From Ignavibacteriota bacterium (GTDB taxonomy: Bacteria; Bacteroidota; Ignavibacteria; Tepidaquicellales; Tepidaquicellaceae), in NCBI GenBank assembly GCA_020437545.1, contig JAGQWH010000009.1, forward strand, positions 1 to 48,223: a stretch of DNA of 48,223 nt, read 5' to 3'. Shown here piece after piece: positions 9,858 to 18,143 of this stretch. Under the pieces are notes generated by a model. The model was not told where the DNA came from and did not search any database. It saw nothing but the letters and a program-made list of their open reading frames with translations. The first letter of the stretch is position 1; each line of letters begins with the position of its first letter. The translations under genes and the position numbers were made by a program.

Positions 9858-10355
9858 TTATTTATTTCGCAAGTCTTCAAGCAGTTTATCTACAGACTCA
9901 ATAGTCAGGTTTTCATAATATTCGCGGTTGCTTACCTGAAGCATCGGAGCTGTACCGCAGCTGCCTAGACATTCGACTTCTTCTATTGAAAACATTCTGT
10001 CATCAGTAACTTCTTTGTTCTTAATTCCCAGTTTTCCGGAAACATGATCATAAATCTCATAACCTCCCCGAAGCATGCATGATACATTTGTGCAGATCTG
10101 AAGATGATGCTTTCCCATCGGTCTCTTGAAATACATTGTGTAAAATGTAGCAACTCCGAGTACGTGATCATGCGGAAGTCCAAGAAGATCACCGACATAT
10201 TTCATCGCATCAGTTGAGATCCATCCGTATTTATTCTGAATCATCCAAAGCACCGGCATTACTGCTGCCATTGGTTTGGGATATTTTGAAATGTGATACT
10301 GAACAGTCTTTAACTCATTTTCATCAAAGACAGGTTCATAATTTTCGTTACTCAT
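9858..10355 (-). CDS. nuoE: NADH-quinone oxidoreductase subunit E
   Basis: A 165-residue thioredoxin-fold [2Fe-2S] subunit of complex I. Ligands are Cys88 and Cys93 (CTNVSC) and Cys129 and Cys133 (CLGSC), the usual 2Fe-2S pattern (cluster N1a). It passes electrons near the FMN of NuoF, which is encoded next. Upstream, towards nuoD, lies a 387-base spacer filled by a 9-bp repeat array and a GC palindrome, so the distance from nuoD is unusual for a nuo operon. Confidence 0.96.
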   Translation of the reverse strand: MSNENYEPVFDENELKTVQYHISKYPKPMAAVMPVLWMIQNKYGWISTDAMKYVGDLLGLPHDHVLGVATFYTMYFKRPMGKHHLQICTNVSCMLRGGYEIYDHVSGKLGIKNKEVTDDRMFSIEEVECLGSCGTAPMLQVSNREYYENLTIESVDKLLEDLRNK

Positions 10356-10376
10356 TATTTTAATTTTTGATTTTTG

Positions 10377-10390
10377 TCCGCCGCGGCGGA
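10377..10390. repeat. GC-rich perfect palindrome in AT-rich spacer
   Basis: The 14-base sequence TCCGCCGCGGCGGA is a perfect palindrome, flanked on both sides by gatttttgat-like sequence. A degenerate copy in the same gatttttgat context is at 30192-30206. It could be a dispersed palindromic repeat or a structured RNA/DNA element; it lacks the T-run of a terminator. Confidence 0.6.
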
Positions 10391-10434
10391 TTGGATCTTT
10401 GATTTTTGATTTTAACTATTGTGCAATCCTTAAT

Positions 10435-10740
10435 CCACACACTCCACACACTTCATACACTCCATACACTCCACACACTCTATACACTCCATACACTCCA
10501 TACACTCCATACACTCCATACACTCCATACACTCCATACACTCCATACACTCCATACACTCTATACACTCCATACACTTCATTCACTCCATACACTCCAC
10601 ACACTCTATACACTCCATACACTCTATACACTCCATACACTCCATACACTCCATACACTCCATACACTCCATACACTTCATTCACTCCACACACTCCATA
10701 CACTCTACACACTCCATACACTCCACACACTCTACACTCT
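10435..10740. repeat. 9-bp tandem repeat array between nuoD and nuoE
   Basis: About 34 copies of a 9-bp unit (tacactcca) with variants tacactcta, cacactcca and tacacttca-ttcactcca. Because the unit is a multiple of three and has no stop in any frame, all six frames are open; the nuo-strand frame would encode GVY repeats from a GTG at 10730. I read it as a microsatellite inside the operon and not a gene. Array length differences could affect nuoEF expression. Confidence 0.9.
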
Positions 10741-10742
10741 TA

Positions 10743-12023
10743 CTACTTATCCGCTTCCCCCATCACCGGATCCACACTTCCGATAATAACAACCGTATCA
10801 GAGATCATACAATTTTTCATCATGGGAGCAAGTCCCTGAAGATTCGAAAAACTCGGTGAACGGATTTTTAATCTCCACGGATGACCGCTTCCGTCACTTA
10901 TAAAATAGAATCCGAGTTCACCTTTTGATGCTTCAATGGCAGAGTATGATTCCCGTTTATTTGGTGGATTGACTCCGAAATTAATTATCATAAAATCGTG
11001 TATAAGCTCTTCCATTTTTGTATAGACTCTTTCCTTTTTTGGCAATACTTTTTTTGTCTGAAGAGCATTATGAGAACCCTGAGGGATCTTTTCCAGACAC
11101 TGTTTAAGGATCTTGACTGATTCAACAAGCTCTTCAACTCTCACATAGTATCTTGAAAGACAATCGCTGTCGGTATAAGTAGGTATATCAAAATCCAGCT
11201 TATCATATACAAGATAAGGCTCCTGTTTTCTAAGATCTCTTTCAATTCCGCAAGCTCTGAGCAACGGTCCGGTCAGACCAAGATCTATACAATCCTGTTT
11301 GGGTAAATGTCCTACGCCTTCACATCGTTCAATAAAAATTTTATTTCTTTCTACAAGATCCCTGATCTCCTGTAATTTTGCAGAGAACTCTTCAATGAAA
11401 ATTTTAATACCGTTTAATGCGCTGTCAGGAATATCCTGAGCCACGCCTCCGATCCGGGTATAAGAAGTTGTAAATCTAGCCCCGCATATGACATCATATA
11501 GATCCAGAATTTTCTCTCTTTCTCTGATAGCCCATAGAAACGGGGTAACAGCCCCAATGTCCATGACAAGCGCACCTATTGCAAGTAAATGCGATTGTAT
11601 TCTTGCAAGTTCGGCTATGATAACTCTTATATATTTTCCTCTTTCAGGAATCTCCAGATCAATGAGTTTTTCTACGGCAAGCGCGTAAGCAACATTATTT
11701 GCCATCGGTGATAAATAATCCAGACGGTCAGTGTGCGGAATGAATTCATGATAGGTAGAAGATTCAGCAAGTTTTTCATAACCTCTGTGCAGGTATCCGA
11801 GTTCGGGTACGCATTTCATAACGGTCTCTCCATCCAGACTTATAAGTAGTCTTAAAACTCCGTGTGTGGCAGGATGCTGTGGTCCCATATTCAAAACCAT
11901 CTCATTGTCGAGAGCATCGCTGAAAGATACGCTCAGATCTTCGGTCTCAAGTGCTTCGAGGATCTTTGATTTTTTAATTTCAGGTTTCTTTTCTTCAAGA
12001 TCTTTATAAATTGTATGAGGCAT
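10743..12023 (-). CDS. nuoD: NADH-quinone oxidoreductase subunit D
   Basis: A 426-residue 49-kDa-type subunit of complex I that helps form the quinone-binding site next to NuoB. MGPQHPATHGVLR (residues about 46-58) is the family signature, followed by ELGYLHRGYEK and the conserved HTDRLDYLSP segment. The C-terminus has the family-typical PPNKRESYSAIEASKGELG region. An extra N-terminal segment of about 45 residues (KKPEIKKSKILEALETED) precedes the conserved core. It follows nuoC by 66 bases, a gap that holds a heptamer repeat, and is followed by the 9-bp array. Confidence 0.97.
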   Translation of the reverse strand: MPHTIYKDLEEKKPEIKKSKILEALETEDLSVSFSDALDNEMVLNMGPQHPATHGVLRLLISLDGETVMKCVPELGYLHRGYEKLAESSTYHEFIPHTDRLDYLSPMANNVAYALAVEKLIDLEIPERGKYIRVIIAELARIQSHLLAIGALVMDIGAVTPFLWAIREREKILDLYDVICGARFTTSYTRIGGVAQDIPDSALNGIKIFIEEFSAKLQEIRDLVERNKIFIERCEGVGHLPKQDCIDLGLTGPLLRACGIERDLRKQEPYLVYDKLDFDIPTYTDSDCLSRYYVRVEELVESVKILKQCLEKIPQGSHNALQTKKVLPKKERVYTKMEELIHDFMIINFGVNPPNKRESYSAIEASKGELGFYFISDGSGHPWRLKIRSPSFSNLQGLAPMMKNCMISDTVVIIGSVDPVMGEADK

Positions 12024-12025
12024 AC

Positions 12026-12058
12026 TTTACAGTTAGTAGTTAATAGTTAGTAGTTAAT
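12026..12058. repeat. Heptamer array between nuoC and nuoD
   Basis: Four to five 7-bp units alternating agttagt and agttaat. Located immediately upstream of the nuoD start (12023 on the minus strand), so it covers the leader/ribosome-entry region of nuoD. Confidence 0.7.
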
Positions 12059-12089
12059 AATATTCTATATTTTAACTATATAATCAAAA

Positions 12090-12572
12090 TTATTTATTCG
12101 GTAAAGGGATTGAGTCCGGAATTCCCATTAAAGGGAAATCTTTTCTGAGCGGATGATATTCAAACTCATCAGGCATATACATTCTCCTGAGATCCGGATG
12201 ATTCAGAAAATTAATTCCCATCATATCATACGCTTCTCTTTCATACCAGTCTGCAGATTTCCATACGGGAATCAGGCTTTCCATTTCTGGCTTTTTACTG
12301 TCGAGTCTGATCTTAATAAAGACCCTCTCGTTATTTTCCAGAGATAACAGATTATATATCATTTCAAATCTGTCTTTCTTTACAAATCTGTCAACGCTTA
12401 CAGCATCGACGCATGAATCAAATTTTAGTGATTCATCATTTTTAAGAATATTGCAGACACTCAGTACATCGTCTTTCAATATGTAAAAAGCCGGTGTTCC
12501 GTTTACGTCGGTATATTCTATGTTGAAATTCTGTAGTTTTGTTTTTAGAAGGTCTAGTCTGTCGCCGGTCAT
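12090..12572 (-). CDS. nuoC: NADH-quinone oxidoreductase subunit C
   Basis: A 160-residue 30-kDa-type subunit of complex I. The signature ADWYEREAYDMMGI followed by HPDLRRMYMPDEF and HPLRKDFPLMG identifies it clearly (residues about 106-150). It is separate from nuoD and not fused as in enterobacteria. Its start lies only about 45 bases after an intrinsic terminator that ends the preceding T9SS protein gene, so either readthrough or a promoter in that short gap must supply its transcription. Confidence 0.96.
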   Translation of the reverse strand: MTGDRLDLLKTKLQNFNIEYTDVNGTPAFYILKDDVLSVCNILKNDESLKFDSCVDAVSVDRFVKKDRFEMIYNLLSLENNERVFIKIRLDSKKPEMESLIPVWKSADWYEREAYDMMGINFLNHPDLRRMYMPDEFEYHPLRKDFPLMGIPDSIPLPNK

Positions 12573-12618
12573 AATTTATTTTGGGTAAACTTACTTAATA
12601 TAATATTTATTTTAAACA

Positions 12619-12649
12619 ACAAAAAACCCGCTTAAAAAATAAGCGGGTT
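12619..12649 (-). terminator. Rho-independent terminator inside the nuo block
   Basis: Minus-strand hairpin with a perfect 10-bp stem (AACCCGCTTA/TAAGCGGGTT), 5-base loop and a run of six T residues. It follows the T9SS protein gene (stop at 12677) and precedes nuoC, separating nuoAB from nuoCDEF. Confidence 0.88.
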
Positions 12650-12676
12650 AATTTTATAAAAATGTTTCTAACTGAT

Positions 12677-13597
12677 TTATTTGATAAGCTGCATCTTTTT
12701 GGTCTGTGTAAAGAAATCAGTTTCAAGTCTGTAAAAATATGTACCACTTGCAAGTGAATTACCGTTAAATTCAGCTTGATAGGAACCTGCAGGTTTCTTA
12801 CCGTTAAACAGATTCATAACTACCTGCCCCATGGAATTGTAAACAGTTAATTTTACATTTGATGCTTTTGCAAGATCAAAATTAATTTTTGTAGTCGGAT
12901 TAAAAGGATTCGGATAATTTTGATTTAAAGCAAACTTATCGGGGATGTTTGTTCCGTTCTGGGTAATTCCGACGGAAGATCTGTTCCCGATAAAAACATT
13001 ATCAATATAGCACAACAAACCATCAACAGTTGTGTTCATATAATATCTGAAAGCAAGACATACTGATTGTCCTGCATAATCGCTCAGATCAAAACTGTAT
13101 TGTTCCCATCCGTTTAAAGAATCCTGGCTTCTGATAGTAGCTAATTTCTGAATGGAAAATGCCGGATCCTGATCGGTACATACATGCACCTGCATTGTAT
13201 CAATGTAAACTGTTTCAGAATTACTTCCAAGTGTCATCATAAATATTAAACTGTCACCTGCTTCTATATTCAGAACATTGGTAAAAACCCAGTCATCAGC
13301 AACCGGATCACCTGCTCTCCATCCGATTGTGAGGCTTCTCAGGCTTTCAAAAGCACGTGTAGCGTAAATTGGATTTGTACCGGCAGGGAATGCTAATCCG
13401 GAATCCCTGACTGCCCAGACTACACCGGCAAGACCGGAACCGTCGACATCTGTCTGATACCAGCCTGTTGGTAAACTATCCTGACTGAATCCGGCATTTT
13501 CAAAATCCTGATCGATAAGAACTCTTTGTGAAAAAGATAAATCCGGTGTCATACTGTAAACAAATAAAACAAGTAAAATGTAATAAATTTTTTTCAT
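12677..13597 (-). CDS. T9SS-exported choice-of-anchor-J/cleaved-adhesin-like protein inserted in nuo block
   Basis: A 306-residue exported protein. Residues 1-24 form a signal peptide (LLVLFVYSM hydrophobic core, ending LSFSQ). Residues about 27-205 resemble the choice-of-anchor J / cleaved-adhesin jelly-roll domain (DQDFENAGF, LPTGW, WYQTDVDGSG, WAVRDS, ending with IDNVFIG). Residues about 220-306 (FALNQNYPNPFNPTTKINF to KMQLIK) are a type A T9SS sorting domain. It lies 29 bases after nuoB and carries its own terminator. There is no known role for such a protein in complex I, so I infer an insertion of an unrelated surface-protein gene, or a gene riding on the nuoAB transcript. Confidence 0.88.
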   Translation of the reverse strand: MKKIYYILLVLFVYSMTPDLSFSQRVLIDQDFENAGFSQDSLPTGWYQTDVDGSGLAGVVWAVRDSGLAFPAGTNPIYATRAFESLRSLTIGWRAGDPVADDWVFTNVLNIEAGDSLIFMMTLGSNSETVYIDTMQVHVCTDQDPAFSIQKLATIRSQDSLNGWEQYSFDLSDYAGQSVCLAFRYYMNTTVDGLLCYIDNVFIGNRSSVGITQNGTNIPDKFALNQNYPNPFNPTTKINFDLAKASNVKLTVYNSMGQVVMNLFNGKKPAGSYQAEFNGNSLASGTYFYRLETDFFTQTKKMQLIK

Positions 13598-13626
13598 GAT
13601 TTTATTAGTTAAGTTAAAAAAAAATT

Positions 13627-14115
13627 TTAATTTACTGAAAAACTTCCTTCCTGCCCCGTCTGGATTTTTTCCTGAAGCAATATAAGCGCATTTAATAAAT
13701 TATCAGGTCTCGGCGGACATCCTGCTACATATACATCAACAGGAAGGAACTGATCAATACCCTGAACCACAGAATATGTTCTGTACATTCCGCCGCTTGA
13801 TGTGCAGGCTCCCATTGCAATTACCCATTTAGGGTCAGGCATCTGGTCATAGATCTTTCTGACAATCTGTGCCATTTTGTAAGTAGTTGTCCCTGCAACA
13901 ATCATTACGTCTGATTGCCTTGGCGAAAATCTGAAAACTTCACTTCCGAATCTTGAAATATCAAATCTCGGACCTGCGGCTGCCATCATTTCTATAGCGC
14001 AACAGGAAATACCCATCGGCATCGGCCACAATGCATTTTTTCTTGACCATTTTATAAGATCATCTATCTTGGAAGTTACAAATCCATCTTTGGATAATTT
14101 ATCTTCTAATCCCAA
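13627..14115 (-). CDS. nuoB: NADH-quinone oxidoreductase subunit B
   Basis: A 162-residue PSST-type subunit of complex I that holds the terminal [4Fe-4S] cluster N2, which reduces quinone. Ligands are the tandem Cys38-Cys39 (ISCCAIEMM), Cys104 (MGACTSSGG) and Cys133 (AGCPPRP). Its first codons overlap the end of nuoA by 10 bases, so the two are translationally linked. The next gene downstream is a surface protein and not nuoC. Confidence 0.97.
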   Translation of the reverse strand: MGLEDKLSKDGFVTSKIDDLIKWSRKNALWPMPMGISCCAIEMMAAAGPRFDISRFGSEVFRFSPRQSDVMIVAGTTTYKMAQIVRKIYDQMPDPKWVIAMGACTSSGGMYRTYSVVQGIDQFLPVDVYVAGCPPRPDNLLNALILLQEKIQTGQEGSFSVN

Positions 14116-14474
14116 TTTAAAGCTCCTTTTCTTATTACGTAGATATATCCTACGAGTAAAATTATTATAAATACGGAAACACTTATGAAAGAATACATCA
14201 TTTTTAACTGATCGAGTCCAATAAATGAAACCGCCCAGGGATATAAAAATACAACTTCTATATCAAATAATATAAAAAGAACTGCAACCATATAGAACTT
14301 GACCGAAAATCTTTCGTGCGCGGTTCCAACAGGTTCTATTCCGCTTTCATAAGTTGAAAGTTTTTCTTTGTTAGGTCTTGACGGACCTAATAAAGAAGAA
14401 AGGTTTACATTTACAACTGCAAACAATACTGAAATGATCAGTATTATAATTATTGGTATATATGACTCTAGCAT
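14106..14474 (-). CDS. nuoA: NADH-quinone oxidoreductase subunit A
   Basis: A 122-residue membrane subunit of complex I with three predicted transmembrane helices (residues about 6-26, 60-82 and 90-112). The conserved YESGIEPVG and the acidic [13 protein letters not shown] segment in helix 2 are diagnostic. It lies 80 bases after the acyl-CoA ligase gene on the same strand and overlaps nuoB by 10 bases. Confidence 0.96.
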   Translation of the reverse strand: MLESYIPIIIILIISVLFAVVNVNLSSLLGPSRPNKEKLSTYESGIEPVGTAHERFSVKFYMVAVLFILFDIEVVFLYPWAVSFIGLDQLKMMYSFISVSVFIIILLVGYIYVIRKGALNWD

Positions 14475-14554
14475 GGGACAATATAAAAGATTTTATAATA
14501 AAGATTAATGAAAAAATTTTCCGTATTAAAAAAAGTTAAGTTTAAAGATAAAAT

Positions 14555-16333
14555 TTAAATTTTTGGATACATTGATTCAATTTCATCCTTATAAAGATCA
14601 GAGATGAATTTCCTTTTGATCTTCATTGTAGGCGTTAACTCTCCGCCTTCAATAGTAAAAGGTTTTTTGATCAAAGTGAATCTTTTAATACGTTCATGAT
14701 GCGCGAGATCCTTCTGAAGTTCGTCAATATCTTTTTGAATTATTCTGATAAGTTTTTTATCGGTTATCAGTTCTTCGGGAGAATTAAAACTAATGTTATT
14801 TTTTCCGGCTAACTTTTCCAGTTCTGTAAATTCCGGTACGATCAATGCCGTAATAAACATTCTTTCATTTCCTATTATCATGATATTCTCAACATATTTC
14901 AACCCTGAAACTGATTCTTCTATCTGAGTCGGTGAAACATATTTTCCCCCTGAAGTTTTCATCATGGCTTTTTTCCGGTCAGTTATTTTAAGATATCCGT
15001 CGCTGTCTAACTCGCCTATGTCGCCTGTATGAAGCCAGCCGTCTTTGATCATTTCAGCTGTATTTTTTTCGTCTTTATAATATCCTTTCATTACAAGATC
15101 ACCCTTTACCAGTATTTCATTATCTTCAGCTATTCTGACTGTTACACCATTAAGTGGAGGCCCTACAGTACCATATTTGTTTTTTTTCGGAAGGTTTACT
15201 GAGATAACGGGTGATGACTCTGTCAAACCATATCCTTCAAGAACCTGTATCCCGATATTGTCAAAAAATTTTCCGACAGTTGAATTCAAAGCGCCACCAC
15301 CGGAAATAAAATGTCTTACCCTGCTTCCTGTTTTCATCCGTATTTTTTTATAAACAAGTAAATCTGCAATTTTATATTTAATGCTATTTTTAGACAGGTT
15401 ATTTCCATTTGCAAGATTCACAGCCCAGAGAAAAAGTTTTTTCTTGATTCCCGGCTCCATATCTTCGCCACTGTTCTGCAGTTTGTAATATATTTTATCC
15501 AGCAGTCTTGGCACTGTTATAACGATAGTGGGTTTTGCTTCAGGTAACTGTGCTGCTATGGTTTCAATATTCTGAGCATAATATATTTTTGCACCGCAGA
15601 ACAAAGCAAGATAGTAACCTGTCGTTCTTTCATATGCATGAGAGTATGGTAGGTATGAAAGAAATGTATCATTTTCATTTATGGTGAGCACTTTCTGACA
15701 TGCTTCTACATTGGAATAAAAATTTTTATGTGTAAGCATAACTCCTTTCGGAATTCCTGTAGTACCTGAAGTATAAATAATAGTAATAAGATCTTCCTCT
15801 TCTATCCTTTCGGAAAGTTCTTTCAGGTAATCAATTATTTCTTTATCGGTTACATCCGGATCATCAACACATATTTCAGAGAACAGATTATCATAACCTG
15901 AATTTTTAATATGACTTAAGTCTTTATATGGAATTACTTTTTTCAGTCCCGGTAAATTTTTCCGGATCGAGTTTACTTTGTCAAGCTGAAATGAATTTGA
16001 TATAAAGCATATTCCCGAACCGGAGTTATCAAGAATATATTCGACCTGCGCCGGTGATAATGAAGTGTATATTGGAATTGAAATGAGTTTAAGAAACATA
16101 CATGCAAAATCAGTTATTACCCATTCGGTACAGTTATCAGAAATGATCGCTATCTTATCGTTTTCTTTGAAACCGTTTTTTTCAAGATATTTTATTAAGA
16201 AATAAATTTTCCGGAATAACTGTCCGCTGTTCAGACTATGGTATGTATCGTCTTCTTTTGTAAAGAAAATTTCCTTATCTGAACCTCTTTTGAGATGATT
16301 ATCAATTAATAACCCTGTTAATGTTTTTTTCAT
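14555..16333 (-). CDS. AMP-forming long-chain acyl-CoA ligase (FadD-like)
   Basis: A 592-residue member of the ANL adenylating superfamily. The P-loop YTSGTTGIPKGV is at residues 187-198; GYGLTESSPV, HTGDIGELDSDGYL and DRKKAMMKTSGGKYVSP follow, in the order typical of bacterial long-chain-fatty-acid-CoA ligases of about 600 residues. It activates fatty acids with ATP and CoA. The protein is cytosolic or peripherally membrane-bound; no signal peptide is seen. It is 80 bases upstream of nuoA on the same strand, so the nuo genes may share its transcript. A TAAATTTG element just before the ATG may be its promoter. Confidence 0.92.
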   Translation of the reverse strand: MKKTLTGLLIDNHLKRGSDKEIFFTKEDDTYHSLNSGQLFRKIYFLIKYLEKNGFKENDKIAIISDNCTEWVITDFACMFLKLISIPIYTSLSPAQVEYILDNSGSGICFISNSFQLDKVNSIRKNLPGLKKVIPYKDLSHIKNSGYDNLFSEICVDDPDVTDKEIIDYLKELSERIEEEDLITIIYTSGTTGIPKGVMLTHKNFYSNVEACQKVLTINENDTFLSYLPYSHAYERTTGYYLALFCGAKIYYAQNIETIAAQLPEAKPTIVITVPRLLDKIYYKLQNSGEDMEPGIKKKLFLWAVNLANGNNLSKNSIKYKIADLLVYKKIRMKTGSRVRHFISGGGALNSTVGKFFDNIGIQVLEGYGLTESSPVISVNLPKKNKYGTVGPPLNGVTVRIAEDNEILVKGDLVMKGYYKDEKNTAEMIKDGWLHTGDIGELDSDGYLKITDRKKAMMKTSGGKYVSPTQIEESVSGLKYVENIMIIGNERMFITALIVPEFTELEKLAGKNNISFNSPEELITDKKLIRIIQKDIDELQKDLAHHERIKRFTLIKKPFTIEGGELTPTMKIKRKFISDLYKDEIESMYPKI

Positions 16334-16349
16334 TTAATATAAATTTTTA

Positions 16350-16357
16350 CAAATTTA
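16350..16357 (-). promoter_or_regulatory. Possible -7 element (TAAATTTG)
   Basis: Matches the Bacteroidota-type TAnnTTTG element 17 bases before the acyl-CoA ligase start; no clear -33 TTTG was found at the expected distance. Confidence 0.3.
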
Positions 16358-16454
16358 ATAATTTTTATTAATATATACTTGATTGTTTTATACCAAAATA
16401 CTAATTTGACTTCAAAATAAATCAGTAATAATTCATATTTTGAAAGGGAAATTC

Positions 16455-17258
16455 ATGAAAAGAACGCTATACACTTTAATTATTTTAACGGTCATTACAT
16501 TATGTACCTTGTCTTCAGCTGATAAACTGAATGCTCAGACAAAAACAACATATACTTACACAAGACCTTCATGGACAGTTTCCGTAGGTCCTGTATGGAA
16601 TCTTGCAACCAATGATTCTTATGGAAGAGCAAACTATACCTTCCAGGAACAGGTATTAAAAGATAATTACGGAATGAGATGGGGTTGGGGTGGATATCTT
16701 GTCGGAAAGTACAGCCCCGGAAAAACTAAAGTCGACAGAATTTTCCTTGGAGTTGATTTTAAAGGAATGACAAATTCTGACTTTGACGGAGGTAACGAAG
16801 GTGCCAATGAAACACAATTCAACATTGTAACCGTTGATGCCGGATATGAATATTTGTTCTATGGAACCAGATATTTCAGAAGCTATTACGGTGCAGGTCT
16901 GACCGGTAACTTTATTTCAGGAGAATATACTCCTGCAGCAAATAACACAAGTCTGACAAATGTTGCAAAAAGTTTTGATTCACAGTTCAGATTCGGAATG
17001 GAATTAAAAGCCGGTCTGGAATTCATCTTCAACAGTTCAAAAAGAAATTTAGGTCTTAATGTCGGAGCAAAATATAATTTAATGAATTTATTTACTGATG
17101 ATAATGCTCAGCCTACTGCAGGTCAGACAACGAATCTGAATCTTAATGACGGAGACGGAACAGGTGGTCCCGGATTTAAAAGATATTTGGGAATGCTGAG
17201 TATCGATATCGGTATCTCAATTTATCCTGATGTTAAAAAAGTTGCAAGAACTTATTAA
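16455..17258 (+). CDS. Outer-membrane beta-barrel protein
   Basis: The likely start is ATG 16455, giving 267 residues; an in-frame TTG at 16440 would add five residues ahead of the signal peptide. The signal peptide (MKRTLYTLIILTVITLCTL, ending KLNAQ) is followed by strand-like alternation with aromatic girdles (WTVSVGPVW, YLFYGTRYF, FIFNSSK, GLNVGAKYNL, YLGMLSIDIGISIYP) typical of small eight-stranded barrels. Family not identified further. It is the first of five envelope-protein genes on the plus strand. Confidence 0.8.
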   Translation: MKRTLYTLIILTVITLCTLSSADKLNAQTKTTYTYTRPSWTVSVGPVWNLATNDSYGRANYTFQEQVLKDNYGMRWGWGGYLVGKYSPGKTKVDRIFLGVDFKGMTNSDFDGGNEGANETQFNIVTVDAGYEYLFYGTRYFRSYYGAGLTGNFISGEYTPAANNTSLTNVAKSFDSQFRFGMELKAGLEFIFNSSKRNLGLNVGAKYNLMNLFTDDNAQPTAGQTTNLNLNDGDGTGGPGFKRYLGMLSIDIGISIYPDVKKVARTY

Positions 17259-17369
17259 TCTCAACTAACCAAAAATAATATATAAGGATATTCTACGCTT
17301 TTATAATTTATATTTCAGACAATTAGCATACTCAGTAAATTTCGATTCTATAATGCAGTAATTATAATT

Positions 17370-18140
17370 ATGATTACTGCATTATTTATTTCCTCTTGTG
17401 AAGAAAATAATGATGCTGTCATAGACACATCGATCTCAGCACCTGTAATGCTGGATCCTTACATTTCAAGCGACACTGTATTTACTACTTCCGCAAATCC
17501 CGTAATAAATTTTAATACATCGGTTTCGGTAAACATTAACGGCGGTTCTTCAATAAAGAGTGTTAAATGCACAGTCAAAGATCCTGACAGAAATATTATC
17601 GGTCAGTATAATCTTTTAGATAATGGCATAAGTCCTGATTCAATTGCCAATGACGGCGTTTATTCAGCCGCTGTTAACATTACGGGAATTAATTGCCTGC
17701 TTGTCGGAACTTACGGACTCGAATATGTCGCAGAAAATAATTCCGGATTATTCAGCAATTTGCTGACAGATGATATTAAAGTTGTAAATACTGCTGCTGC
17801 TCCTCCGGTCATAGTTTCTACAAATCTGCCGGACAGTGTTGTGAGACCTTTACCCGGTGATTCAACCTTACTTACCATTACCGTTGACGTAAATGATCCT
17901 GACGGTCTCTGTGATCTTAAAGATGTAAGCTTTGTAACTGTGAGACCTAACGGGGTGACATTCCCTCCGATCCCAATGTTCAATAATGGTAACGGGCAGT
18001 TTGTTTTTGCAAACTATGTCAGTTACAGCACTGACCCGACTTCGTACGGATATTTTAAATATACTTTCACAGCTAGAGACAGGGAAAATCTGATGAGCGC
18101 ACCGGTTACCGACAGTATAAAATTTGTAAGCCCTTTTTAA
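17370..18140 (+). CDS. Lipoprotein with Ig-like domains; start codon uncertain
   Basis: A 256-residue protein from ATG 17370, with a lipobox ISSC near residue 10, so it is probably lipid-anchored after export. The body (VSVNINGGSSIKSV, TVKDPDRNI, NDGVYSAAVNI, TVDVNDPDGLCDL) resembles tandem Ig-like sandwich domains found in Bacteroidota surface lipoproteins. The signal peptide is too short for ATG 17370: the same frame is open back to 17307 and encodes SKFRFYNAVII just before, which has the charged n-region and hydrophobic core expected. No ATG, GTG or TTG lies in that stretch, so a non-standard start (ATT/ATA) or an unusual signal is implied. It ends 3 bases before the next gene. Confidence 0.75.
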   Translation: MITALFISSCEENNDAVIDTSISAPVMLDPYISSDTVFTTSANPVINFNTSVSVNINGGSSIKSVKCTVKDPDRNIIGQYNLLDNGISPDSIANDGVYSAAVNITGINCLLVGTYGLEYVAENNSGLFSNLLTDDIKVVNTAAAPPVIVSTNLPDSVVRPLPGDSTLLTITVDVNDPDGLCDLKDVSFVTVRPNGVTFPPIPMFNNGNGQFVFANYVSYSTDPTSYGYFKYTFTARDRENLMSAPVTDSIKFVSPF

Positions 18141-18143
18141 ATT

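Noticed and set aside
10416-10730. GVY-repeat open frame between nuoD and nuoE
   Set aside because: It is a by-product of a 9-bp repeat that is open in every frame; low complexity and a GTG start only.
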